Assembly: GCA_965230245.1 (NCBI GenBank)
Contig: OZ246000.1
Span: forward strand, 1,984,001 to 2,048,000
Reading direction: 5' to 3'
Length of the DNA stretch: 64,000 nt
Source: JAGNKE01 sp965230245
Lineage (GTDB): Bacteria > Pseudomonadota > Alphaproteobacteria > Micavibrionales > Micavibrionaceae
Shown piece after piece: positions 9,274 to 17,408 of this stretch. Position numbers and translations under genes: made by a program. Below the pieces are notes generated by a model. The model ran no database searches and was not told where the DNA came from. It worked only from the letters and a program-made list of their open reading frames with translations. The first letter of the stretch is position 1; the number at the start of each line of letters is the position of its first letter.

Positions 9274-9319
9274 ACATACCCTGTAGTGTTATTGGCTAAA
9301 GCAGGACTACAGGGTATGT
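9274..9319 (-). promoter_or_regulatory. Perfect 14-bp inverted repeat covering the chpT ribosome site
   Basis: Arms at 9274-9287 and 9306-9319 are exact reverse complements with an 18-nt loop. Read on the minus strand the 3' arm ends in CAGGGTATGT, followed by TTT and the chpT ATG. The only Shine-Dalgarno-like AGGG is therefore inside the stem. The hairpin begins about 10 bp after the stop of the upstream mutase gene. It could be a weak terminator for that gene, a translational lock on chpT, or an operator. Confidence 0.6.
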
Positions 9320-9329
9320 GATTCGAGTA

Positions 9330-10712
9330 TTAGAAGGCTAGGGTATAGCCGAGTTTTTTAACCTCTTCTCCCGCCATATTTTTCAAACGCTCCAGACCTT
9401 CGGCGCTGCTGCTCTCCGCACGCGCCACAAGAACGCTCTGTGTATTGGACGGACGCAACAACCACCAGCCGTCAGGCGTAGACACACGGACACCGTCAAT
9501 ATCATCAACATCCATGTTGTCATTTGCTTGCTCTTTGAGGCTTTCAAAGACGCGCGGGACAAGATCAAACTTCTCCGCTTCATCAACCTCAAAACGCACC
9601 TCGGGCGTATTGAACAGGACGGGCAGGTGCGATGTCAGGCTGGACAGTCCGCCTTCAGCCTTGGACAACTCGTTCAGAAGTCTCACCGCGCAATAAAGCG
9701 CATCATCAAACCCGTAATATTTGTCGGCAAAAAAGATATGCCCGCTAAGCTCTCCGGCCAAAGGCGCCTTAAGTTCCGCCATCTTGTCCTTAATCAGGGA
9801 GTGACCCGTTTTCCACATAACAGGAGAACCGCCCAGCTTCTTGATCTCGTCAAACATGACCTGCGAACATTTCACATCGCCGATAATCGCCGCACCGGGT
9901 GTATTCTGGATCACTTCACGCGCATATATGGTCATCAGGATGTCACAGCGCAGAACCGTTCCGTTCTCGTCCACAACACCGATACGGTCGCCGTCACCGT
10001 CAAACGCGATACCAAGATCACAATTATGGTCATTGACCGCAGCCTGCAAATCCACGAGATTCGCATCGACCGTCGGATCGGGGTGATGATTCGGGAAATT
10101 CCCGTCGATCTCCTCATAAAGAAGGACATGCTTGCCCGGCATCTTGTCAGTCAGCATTTGCAGAACTTCGCCTGCCGCGCCGTTCCCCGCATCCCACGCC
10201 ACGGTCATATCGCGGTTCAGATCCAGATCCTGCATCAAACGCTCGATATACGCATCCTTGATGTCGATATCCTGACGCTCGCCCGAGCCTTCCACCAAAT
10301 CGCCGCCAGCGGAAATTCTGCCGATCTCCTGAATTTTCTCACCAAAAACAGGACCCGACTGCAAGGTCATCTTGAACCCGTTATAGTCCGGCGGGTTGTG
10401 TGATCCCGTCACCATAATGCCCGCATCCGCCTTACGATGCTTCACGGAGAAATACAGCATCGGCGTAGGCCCCAGCCCGACGAAGTCAACATTCATGCCT
10501 GATTCCATCAGGCCTCTGGAAAGCTCATCCGCCAGTTCGGGCGAACTCACGCGCCCGTCATAGCCAACACAGACAGTCTTCCCGCCTTGTTTGGAAACAT
10601 ACGTCCCGAAGGCGCGCCCCAAACCATAGGCATCATCCTTCGAGAGGTTCTTGCCGATCTGTCCGCGAATATCGTATTCACGCAGGATTGTCGGATCAAA
10701 AGTGTAAGACAT
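9330..10712 (-). CDS. Phosphomannomutase / phosphoglucomutase
   Basis: Alpha-D-phosphohexomutase of AlgC/ManB type, interconverting hexose 1- and 6-phosphates for envelope polysaccharide precursors. The 460-residue chain has the four expected domains: R-E-Y-D-I-R-G at the N-terminus; the active phosphoserine loop V-T-G-S-H-N-P-P near residue 100; the metal loop F-D-G-D-G-D-R near 240; the sugar loop G-E-L-S-G-H near 320; and the phosphate loop R-P-S-N-T near 420. It lies 26 bp after galU in the same direction, so the two probably form a nucleotide-sugar supply unit. Confidence 0.93.
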   Translation of the reverse strand: MSYTFDPTILREYDIRGQIGKNLSKDDAYGLGRAFGTYVSKQGGKTVCVGYDGRVSSPELADELSRGLMESGMNVDFVGLGPTPMLYFSVKHRKADAGIMVTGSHNPPDYNGFKMTLQSGPVFGEKIQEIGRISAGGDLVEGSGERQDIDIKDAYIERLMQDLDLNRDMTVAWDAGNGAAGEVLQMLTDKMPGKHVLLYEEIDGNFPNHHPDPTVDANLVDLQAAVNDHNCDLGIAFDGDGDRIGVVDENGTVLRCDILMTIYAREVIQNTPGAAIIGDVKCSQVMFDEIKKLGGSPVMWKTGHSLIKDKMAELKAPLAGELSGHIFFADKYYGFDDALYCAVRLLNELSKAEGGLSSLTSHLPVLFNTPEVRFEVDEAEKFDLVPRVFESLKEQANDNMDVDDIDGVRVSTPDGWWLLRPSNTQSVLVARAESSSAEGLERLKNMAGEEVKKLGYTLAF

Positions 10713-10738
10713 AGTGATAAACCTTTCTCGTACGAGCG

Positions 10739-11650
10739 TTATGCTGCCGTTGATTGCTTTGGTGCATCTGCATATTCGTTCAGCAATCTACGCACATCAT
10801 CACCGAGATCGGGATCGGCCAGACCGTAAGCGATATTGGCCTCGATAAAGCCAAGACGACTGCCGCAGTCATAACTCTTGCCGTCAAAACGGATCGCATT
10901 GAACGGCTGCTTACCGATCAGTTTCGCCATCGCATCGGTCAGCTGGATTTCTCCGCCTGCCCCTGTTTCGAACGCACTCAAAGGCTCAAAAATCTCCGGC
11001 TGGAAGATGTAACGGCCGACAACGGAGAGGTTGGACGGCGCATCTTTCGGGTCGGGCTTCTCGACCATCGCGTCAACGGGCATGACTTTTGCGCTCTCAT
11101 CTTTCGTATCAATAATACCGTATTTATATGTCAGCTCCCTCGGTACTTCCTCAACTGCGATCATATTGCCGCCTGTCTCGGAATAGACATCCACCATCTG
11201 TTTTAGGCAGGACGTCTTGCCGCGCATCAGAACATCGGGTAACAAAACCGCAAAAGGTTCGTCACCAACCAGCTTAGATGCACACCACACCGCATGGCCG
11301 AGACCGAGAGGGCGGGGCTGACGTGTCAGGAACAAGCGACCCGCAGACATTTCCGAGTCACGAACTTTTTTCAGCATATCTGTCTTGCCGCGTGCTTCGA
11401 GCGTCTGTTCGAGCTCCGGCTGATAATCAAAATGCTCTTCCAGCATTTCCTTGTAACGGCCGGTTACGAAGATGAAATCCTCAATCCCTGCTTCGCGGGC
11501 TTCTTCGAAAACATGCTGGATCAGGGGCCGGTCACTAATCGGAAGCATTTCCTTCGGCATAACTTTCGTAGCAGGGAGGAATCTTGTGCCTAGTCCGGCA
11601 ACCGGGAAAACAGCCTTTTTAACAGGCCGGATACTTGAAGTGTTGGTCAT
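10739..11650 (-). CDS. galU: UTP-glucose-1-phosphate uridylyltransferase GalU
   Basis: Makes UDP-glucose from UTP and glucose-1-phosphate. The 303-residue length and motifs fit GalU: the N-terminal nucleotide-binding loop A-G-L-G-T-R-F-L-P-A-T-K near residue 18, P-K-E-M-L-P, the L-P-D-V-L segment, V-E-K-P near 190, and C-G-S-R-L-G-F near the C-terminus. It is directly upstream of the phosphohexomutase, which supplies glucose-1-phosphate. It lies about 110 bp downstream of mipZ on the same strand. Confidence 0.95.
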   Translation of the reverse strand: MTNTSSIRPVKKAVFPVAGLGTRFLPATKVMPKEMLPISDRPLIQHVFEEAREAGIEDFIFVTGRYKEMLEEHFDYQPELEQTLEARGKTDMLKKVRDSEMSAGRLFLTRQPRPLGLGHAVWCASKLVGDEPFAVLLPDVLMRGKTSCLKQMVDVYSETGGNMIAVEEVPRELTYKYGIIDTKDESAKVMPVDAMVEKPDPKDAPSNLSVVGRYIFQPEIFEPLSAFETGAGGEIQLTDAMAKLIGKQPFNAIRFDGKSYDCGSRLGFIEANIAYGLADPDLGDDVRRLLNEYADAPKQSTAA

Positions 11651-11762
11651 AGTTCAATCCGTTTTAATATTGAATGTTAATATGAATGCCATGGTAAATG
11701 CTGCATTGCAAGACGCATGCCTTCGATAACATTTGAAAGAAAAGAAGGTTCCAAAGAAAAAG

Positions 11763-12623
11763 TTAAAGCGGCGGAACATGCCCTTTGATTTTTTCAGGAT
11801 GGATCTCGACAACCAGTTTGCGCACTTCTTGACGTGCAGAAAGCTGTGAAATTGTTAGTGGATGATCCTGATTTTCCTTTAAATCCAAAAGGGTTAGGCC
11901 TTTAAGGAACAACTCGCGGAAAATAACACGCTCCCCGAAACCGGGCGCAAGCCGGAACCCGTAAAGATCGGACATTTTCTCCAGCAACTTGCCCACGGCC
12001 TGCTTGTTCTTGGCGTTCAAATGCGACAAACGGTTACGCATAACAATCCAGTCAATGTCACCGCCATCCCTCAAAAGGCGCTGTTTGCGCTGGTCATGCA
12101 CCATTTTTGTATAGATGGAGGGGCGCAGGATTTCCAGCGTGTTCGTATCGATATCAGCCAGCAAATCAAGATCAATGAAACTGTCATTCATCGGCGTAAT
12201 CAAAGTATCGGCATAGCTGTGAGCAAGGCGGCTCAGAAAAGAATCAGTGCCGGGGGTGTCAATGACAATAAAATGATGCCCGTGTCCCAATTCTTCGAGC
12301 GCCATCGTCAGAAAATCCGTTTCTTCCGCACGCTGCTCCGTCACGGAGTCGGCTTCACTACGGGGGATAGCCATGTGTGAGGGGCTGGGTAGATGATCCT
12401 TGCTGCTTGTGATGAAATCAAAACGCTTCTTCAAATATCGCGTAAAAGTGCCCTGACGTGCATCAAGGTCGATACTGCCGACCTTATACCCTAGGCGCAG
12501 CAAAGCGATTGCCGTATGCATTGCTGCAGTAGACTTTCCCGAGCCACCTTTTTCGTTTCCAAAAACGATGATATGTGCGTTATCTTGTGTTTGAATAGTA
12601 AACCCCACACGTAAAAGCTTCAA
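11763..12623 (-). CDS. mipZ: Division-plane positioning ATPase MipZ
   Basis: ParA/MinD-superfamily ATPase that in alphaproteobacteria forms a gradient from the pole-bound ParB complex and keeps FtsZ away from the poles. The deviant Walker A G-N-E-K-G-G-S-G-K-S-T is at about residues 22-32. D-L-D-A-R-Q follows near 55 and V-I-D-T-P-G-T near 120, and total length is about 280, all MipZ-like. The start is uncertain. The longest frame begins at TTG 12621-12623 and a GTG lies at 12606-12608; neither has a clear ribosome site. It is transcribed divergently from the aminopeptidase gene with only about 21 bp between starts. Confidence 0.92.
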   Translation of the reverse strand: MKLLRVGFTIQTQDNAHIIVFGNEKGGSGKSTAAMHTAIALLRLGYKVGSIDLDARQGTFTRYLKKRFDFITSSKDHLPSPSHMAIPRSEADSVTEQRAEETDFLTMALEELGHGHHFIVIDTPGTDSFLSRLAHSYADTLITPMNDSFIDLDLLADIDTNTLEILRPSIYTKMVHDQRKQRLLRDGGDIDWIVMRNRLSHLNAKNKQAVGKLLEKMSDLYGFRLAPGFGERVIFRELFLKGLTLLDLKENQDHPLTISQLSARQEVRKLVVEIHPEKIKGHVPPL

Positions 12624-12644
12624 ACGAGGTTATAAAAAAGAAAC
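12624..12644. promoter_or_regulatory. Compact divergent promoter region with palindromic -10-like TTATAA
   Basis: The 21 bp between the divergent mipZ and aminopeptidase starts contain TTATAA at 12630-12635. On the plus strand TATAAA (12631-12636) lies 8 nt before the ATG at 12645, which would give a leaderless message. On the minus strand TATAAC lies 5 nt before the TTG at 12623. Neither gene has a good ribosome site. The -35 elements would fall inside the opposite gene. Confidence 0.35.
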
Positions 12645-14438
12645 ATGCCAGAAAACAATACTGCATATCAAGACAGGCTTCTAGCTTTTCACGAACAATT
12701 ACAATCGCATGGCCTCGACGGGTTTATCGTGCCGCACACGGACGAGTACCAGAGCGAATTCCTCGCCGCTTATGCGGAGCGCCTTGCGTGGTTGACGGGG
12801 TTCACGGGCAGCGCAGGCACAGCAGTTGTGACAACTGGCAAGTCCGTTGTCATGACAGATGGCCGCTACACCATACAGGTAAAAAAGGAAGTTCACGAAG
12901 GACTCTACGAAACTTTAGACAGCACCCGCGTATCCGTCGGCCAGTGGCTGAAAGACAACGCAAAAGAGGGCAGCAAAATCGGTTTTGACCCTTGGCTGCA
13001 CACCCCCGCAGACATAGAAAAAATAAAAGAGACAGCCGGACATAAGGTTGAGCTGTGCCCTGTAGAGCAAAACCCGATTGACGTCGCATGGACGGACCAG
13101 CCCGGAAAACCGATGAACCCTGTCGAAAAATTTCCCGATGACATCGCGGGCAAAACGGCTGAAGAAAAAATCGAGGACATTTGTACAGAGCTTAGGGAGG
13201 AGGGTGTCGATGCCTGTCTCATCACATTGCCCGACTCTATATGCTGGCTTTTGAATATTCGCGGTCGCGACCAGCTTTATAATCCTGTCACACTCGCGCA
13301 CGCTATTTTAAAAAGTGACGGGCAGGTCGAGTTACTGATTGATCCGCGTAAAATCACCCCGCCGATCACCGAAGCGCTGGGCGATAAGGTTCACGTTTTT
13401 GCTCCGTCGGATCGTGAGGCGCGCATGAACGCCTTATCCGGCAAAAAGGTACAGCTCGATCCCAAAAAAACGCCTCTTTGGTTCGAAAACAGGCTGCGCG
13501 CTGCTGGCGCAACGATTATAAATAAAAAAGACCCCTGCATCCTGCCCAAGGCTTGCAAGACACCAGCCGAAATTCAGGCGATCAAAAACGCGCATATCCT
13601 CGATGCCATCGCCGTTATTCAGGTGCTGCGTATCATTGATGAACTCGGCGCGAAGGGCAAGCTCACGGAAATCGAAATTGATGAACACCTGCAAGCATAT
13701 CGCGCACAGCAATTCGGTTATCAGGGGCCAAGCTTCCCGACAATCGCAGGCTTTGGCGAAAACGGTGCGATCATCCATTACCGCGCCAAACCCGAAACCA
13801 ACACCCGTATTGAACCGGACGGCCTGCTGCTCGTTGACAGCGGCGGCCAGTATATGTGGGGCACAACCGATATTACGCGCACAGTCGCCATCGGCAAGCC
13901 GACTGAAGAAATGAAAACCCGCAACACACTTGTGCTAAAAGGACATATAGCCGTCGCCCGCGCCCGTTTCCCGGAAGGCACAACAGGCATACAGATCGAT
14001 ACGCTGGCCCGCAAAGCCTTATGGGAGCAGGGGCTGGATTACGCCCACGGCACAGGGCACGGCGTCGGCTGTTACTTGAGTGTCCATGAGGAAGCGGCCA
14101 GCCTGTCTCCGCGTGGAACCTCGGAATTGAAGGCGGGCATGCTCATCTCCAATGAGCCTGGATATTACAAGGAAGAAGAATACGGTATCCGTATCGAGAA
14201 CCTGATCCTTGTAAAGGAAAGCGGTGAAGAAACGGAAAAACAGAAACCAATTTTGGAGTTTGAAACCGTATCACTCGTTCCGTTCGATCCGAAACTCATC
14301 GATAGATCATTGCTGACCCCCGAAGAGTTAGATTGGCTGCGCAGCTACTATACAAAGATTAACGAGGTCGTGATGCCCAGGTTGGGACAACATCTACAGA
14401 CTTTTGTCCACAAAATGATGAAGCCTTTTCTGGACTAG
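12645..14438 (+). CDS. Aminopeptidase P family protein (M24 Xaa-Pro peptidase, long form)
   Basis: Cytosolic metallopeptidase that removes an N-terminal residue preceding proline. At 597 residues it is the long three-domain form: two creatinase-N-like domains (about 1-310), the M24 pita-bread domain (about 320-540) and a short C-terminal cap. Metal ligands are seen as the Asp of V-D-S-G-G, Asp of T-T-D-I-T-R, His of H-G-T-G-H-G-V-G, Glu of S-N-E-P-G-Y and Glu of R-I-E-N. No signal peptide. The stop codon lies inside a 12-bp hairpin. Monocistronic and divergent from mipZ. Confidence 0.94.
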   Translation: MPENNTAYQDRLLAFHEQLQSHGLDGFIVPHTDEYQSEFLAAYAERLAWLTGFTGSAGTAVVTTGKSVVMTDGRYTIQVKKEVHEGLYETLDSTRVSVGQWLKDNAKEGSKIGFDPWLHTPADIEKIKETAGHKVELCPVEQNPIDVAWTDQPGKPMNPVEKFPDDIAGKTAEEKIEDICTELREEGVDACLITLPDSICWLLNIRGRDQLYNPVTLAHAILKSDGQVELLIDPRKITPPITEALGDKVHVFAPSDREARMNALSGKKVQLDPKKTPLWFENRLRAAGATIINKKDPCILPKACKTPAEIQAIKNAHILDAIAVIQVLRIIDELGAKGKLTEIEIDEHLQAYRAQQFGYQGPSFPTIAGFGENGAIIHYRAKPETNTRIEPDGLLLVDSGGQYMWGTTDITRTVAIGKPTEEMKTRNTLVLKGHIAVARARFPEGTTGIQIDTLARKALWEQGLDYAHGTGHGVGCYLSVHEEAASLSPRGTSELKAGMLISNEPGYYKEEEYGIRIENLILVKESGEETEKQKPILEFETVSLVPFDPKLIDRSLLTPEELDWLRSYYTKINEVVMPRLGQHLQTFVHKMMKPFLD

Positions 14439-14448
14439 AAAAGGCTTC
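14420..14448 (+). terminator. 12-bp perfect hairpin containing the aminopeptidase stop codon
   Basis: Arms 14420-14431 and 14437-14448 pair perfectly around a 5-nt loop that includes part of the TAG stop. No T-run follows on the plus strand, so simple rho-independent termination is uncertain. It sits between two convergent genes and could limit read-through in both directions or stabilise the 3' end. Confidence 0.4.
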
Positions 14449-14478
14449 TAATCATTCGAAATTCCAAAAAAACAGGCT

Positions 14479-15939
14479 TTAGTCTCCCGACCCAAAATTG
14501 ACCTTCGGTGTCTCTTCATCAGAAGACATATCCTTAGGCATCGCGTCTGCGGGAATACCGGATGGAGGCGCTTCGGTAGGACCTGCCTCGCCTTGATCTT
14601 CTTCGCTCGTAGCGGCTTTTTCCATCTCCTCTACAGCTTCATCCATATCAGCGTCAAGAATGTCCTGTTCCAGCTTTTTGTCTTCTTCAGATAGCGGCAT
14701 ATCATCAGCCATTGAATCTTCTAACAAGGCACCTTTATCAGCATCTTCGTCTTTATCCTCTTTATCTTCCATAGACGAATTAGCGTCTTCGCCGTTATAA
14801 TCGTCATATGCCTTTTCAGGATGGAAAAGAACCTGCGAAAACAACGCTTTCGGAAGGTTTGACTCGGCAACCTCGGGAGTCCCTAAAAATTCGAGAACCA
14901 GAACCCCGTTATCATTAAACAAAGCCTGAATAACACCGGCCCGTATATAGGGCGTTTTTTCAAGAGGACGCATAACGAGCCTTGTGGTCAAAATACCGTA
15001 TTTATCCGTGCGATCACGATCAACCTTAAGATCCTCGCGGCGCATCGTTTTCGCATATTTGGAAACATGCTCGCTGTATATGAGTGTCGTCACACTTTCA
15101 TAATCCATGTCATCACGAATTTTATATCCGTAAAAGTCATAAATGGCCTTGTAGCCAAGAACGGGATCAACAAAAATCATACGACCACGCTCAAGACCGT
15201 CATTGACTTTAATAAACTGGGGAGCGGCATATACATATTCATGCCCTTTTTCCGGTGCCCTAATCGTGTACATGCCGAAATCAGAGGGATATGAAACCCA
15301 GTTTTCACCGACTTTGCCGTCGATTTTCGCATTTCCGTCATAAAGCTGAAGCGATTCAAAAAAGCTTTTGGCCGTAAAACCATAAAGCGCTTTCGCAGGA
15401 CCGCTGACAATCATTTCCACTCTTGTAACATCTGTGTACCAGATACGAACACGCAATCCCTGACGGTATTCGTCGTCCTCTTCACCATATGTAATATAGA
15501 TTTCTTTTCCGATAAAACCGCTATCATCGATGTCGAGGACTGAAACAAGCTTACCGCCGCTCGCTGAAGCCGCTTTTTTGTATTTCATGGCATCTCGCTT
15601 TAAAAGTGCTTTAACCTTTTTCGATGAAAGGGTGCCTCCTAAAGTTTGATCAACTGTAATGACATACGTTTTTGCATTTTTGGGATTATCTCCGTCATTA
15701 TCAATGACGGCTACAATTTCGTTCTGGAATAAAATAGTTTCATTATCAACACGGAGCGGGAAAGACCGCATTTTGTATTTTCGGGGGAAACGTGCCTCGA
15801 AGGACTCCGTAACGGAACGATGATATTCCCATACCGGCTTGTCATCCGCGATAACAGCAGAGCCGTGCAAAAAGACCAGCACGCCCAAAACCATAAATCC
15901 AAAATAAGAAAGACAAAATAAACGCTTGCTCATAGACAT
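14479..15939 (-). CDS. Secreted protein of unknown function with long acidic tail
   Basis: 486 residues. A clear signal peptide (hydrophobic core about 10-28) is followed by A-D-D-K. The exported part holds two stretches that begin with a similar F-x-x-x-(F/Y)-P pattern (residues about 47-200 and 212-375), suggesting a duplicated beta-rich fold. The last 110 residues are dominated by Asp, Glu, Ser and Pro and are probably disordered. I do not recognise the family. It stands alone, convergent with the aminopeptidase. An acidic exported tail may bind cations or envelope proteins, which is a guess. Confidence 0.8.
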   Translation of the reverse strand: MSMSKRLFCLSYFGFMVLGVLVFLHGSAVIADDKPVWEYHRSVTESFEARFPRKYKMRSFPLRVDNETILFQNEIVAVIDNDGDNPKNAKTYVITVDQTLGGTLSSKKVKALLKRDAMKYKKAASASGGKLVSVLDIDDSGFIGKEIYITYGEEDDEYRQGLRVRIWYTDVTRVEMIVSGPAKALYGFTAKSFFESLQLYDGNAKIDGKVGENWVSYPSDFGMYTIRAPEKGHEYVYAAPQFIKVNDGLERGRMIFVDPVLGYKAIYDFYGYKIRDDMDYESVTTLIYSEHVSKYAKTMRREDLKVDRDRTDKYGILTTRLVMRPLEKTPYIRAGVIQALFNDNGVLVLEFLGTPEVAESNLPKALFSQVLFHPEKAYDDYNGEDANSSMEDKEDKDEDADKGALLEDSMADDMPLSEEDKKLEQDILDADMDEAVEEMEKAATSEEDQGEAGPTEAPPSGIPADAMPKDMSSDEETPKVNFGSGD

Positions 15940-16044
15940 ATACTGAATATTTTCCTTTAAGTCCTAAAAGATGTTACCGCCTAAGAGTTAAATAAATACA
16001 AATCCTGACGGCTATAGAGAATAGTATATAAGAATTTCTTGAAC

Positions 16045-16076
16045 AAAAAAACTGCCAACATGTCTTGCTGGCAGTT
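16045..16076 (-). terminator. Rho-independent terminator after rpsU
   Basis: On the minus strand an 8-bp stem (AACTGCCA/TGGCAGTT, positions 16069-16076 with 16050-16057) with an 11-nt loop is followed by a run of T (16045-16050). It lies about 25 bp past the rpsU stop. Confidence 0.8.
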
Positions 16077-16098
16077 AAATCTTCCTTCAGGAAAAATC

Positions 16099-16305
16099 TT
16101 AGTAACCGTCTCGCTCGCGTCTCTTGCGTTCCATCTTGCGGGAACGGCGAACGGCTTCAGCCTTCTCACGCGCTTTCTTCTCAGAAGGCTTCTCGTAATT
16201 ACGGCGCAACTTCATTTCACGGAAAAGACCTTCGCGCTGCATCTTTTTCTTCAAGACGCGCAGAGCCTGGTCAACATTGTTATCTTTTACGTTTACACTA
16301 ACCAA
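16099..16305 (-). CDS. rpsU: 30S ribosomal protein S21
   Basis: Small basic ribosomal protein of the 30S subunit, 68 residues. It starts M-V-S-V-N-V-K-D-N-N-V-D-Q-A-L and ends in a Lys/Arg-rich helix, as in alphaproteobacterial S21. The start is TTG at 16303-16305, supported by AAGGAG 9 nt upstream. An out-of-frame ATG at 16310-16312, within the spacer, would give only four codons. A T-rich terminator follows. Monocistronic, with an AT-rich 270-bp gap upstream (16306-16574) in which I see no gene. Confidence 0.95.
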   Translation of the reverse strand: MVSVNVKDNNVDQALRVLKKKMQREGLFREMKLRRNYEKPSEKKAREKAEAVRRSRKMERKRRERDGY

Positions 16306-16574
16306 AGTGCATCACTCCTTTTTAAAAATTAAATTCGTTCATACTGTCGATAAACCTGAGATTGAGAAGGTATTATCACCTGACAGCTCAAAAAAAAAGT
16401 AAAAACTTGGTTTTTCATCAAAAACACCCAGTTTTACTTCAAAAAGCCCGAATATCCGCCGATTTTTTGATGCGGCGCATCACAATTTCAATTAGGGCAA
16501 TTCCATAAAACAAGTATACGCTAAAGTCTTCAAAAAAAGCAAAAGAGCACAAAATCAAAAGGCCGAATAACGTA

Positions 16575-17387
16575 ATGACAAGAAAAATAAATCCGCCCAA
16601 TTTGATGCACGGTTTGACCGAAGGAACGCGCGCGACATATGAATTTTTGACTTCCTCCGCATTCTCGACTCTGCCATCGATGCTCTTTCGTCAAGCTGAT
16701 CAGGAAGGCATGCCGACCCTGACTATACAGGGTTTTATGATGCATGACTTGACCACGTGGAATATGCGCCAATTCCTGTCTTCAAACGGTCATCATCCTT
16801 ATGATGCGGATATTGGTCTGAACTTTGGCATCACAGGCGGCGCGTTTAACCGTCTTGAAGGGCGTCTGCAAAAAATATCAGACGAAAACGAAGGCCGAAA
16901 ATGTGCAATCGTCGGCCATAGCCTGGGCGGGATTCAAGGGTTATTGCTGGCTTACCGCTACCCTGATCTGGTCGGCAAACTTATCACAAAGGGAAGCCCG
17001 TTCGGTGCGGCTAGAATGGAAGGCGGCACAAACCGTATCGTCTATGGTGCATACGAAATCATCAACCCTGACGATGATGCGCTGGTTGCAGAATTGAATG
17101 AATATATGGAAGGCGGTCCGCCAGAAGCGACAGTGACCTCGTTATATTCACTAACAGATGGCGTTATTGCTCCCGACGGAGCCGTTAACCCGTGGGGTGA
17201 GCAGGGCATCGAAAGAACGGAAAACATCGAAATCAACTCAAGTCATGTGGGCATGATGCACAATCGTGAAGTCTGGGCGATTTTGCATGATCGGCTGTCT
17301 GCACCTGATGAAAACTGGCGCCCGTTCTATGAACCTGATGAGCCCGAAGCTGAAACAGTGTTGGACGGCGCTCTCGTACATGGCTAA
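16575..17387 (+). CDS. Alpha/beta hydrolase, lipase-like
   Basis: 270-residue serine hydrolase of unknown substrate. The nucleophile elbow G-H-S-L-G-G is near residue 115 and is followed by a small-residue helix. Candidate Asp and His of the triad are in S-L-T-D-G-V near 195 and S-S-H-V-G-M near 223. The N-terminus resembles class-3 or PGAP1-type lipases (M-x-D-L-T-T-W cap region, then a G-L-N-F-G-I-T-G-G loop). No signal peptide is evident, so it is probably cytoplasmic. AAAGG lies about 12 nt before the ATG. Not part of an obvious operon; convergent with yejF. Confidence 0.85.
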   Translation: MTRKINPPNLMHGLTEGTRATYEFLTSSAFSTLPSMLFRQADQEGMPTLTIQGFMMHDLTTWNMRQFLSSNGHHPYDADIGLNFGITGGAFNRLEGRLQKISDENEGRKCAIVGHSLGGIQGLLLAYRYPDLVGKLITKGSPFGAARMEGGTNRIVYGAYEIINPDDDALVAELNEYMEGGPPEATVTSLYSLTDGVIAPDGAVNPWGEQGIERTENIEINSSHVGMMHNREVWAILHDRLSAPDENWRPFYEPDEPEAETVLDGALVHG

Positions 17388-17408
17388 AAAGTAATAGCAA
17401 TGCGGCAT

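Noticed and set aside
9528..10403. 291-codon plus-strand ORF
   Set aside because: Antisense to the phosphohexomutase; composition is His/Arg/Ile-rich as in shadow frames.
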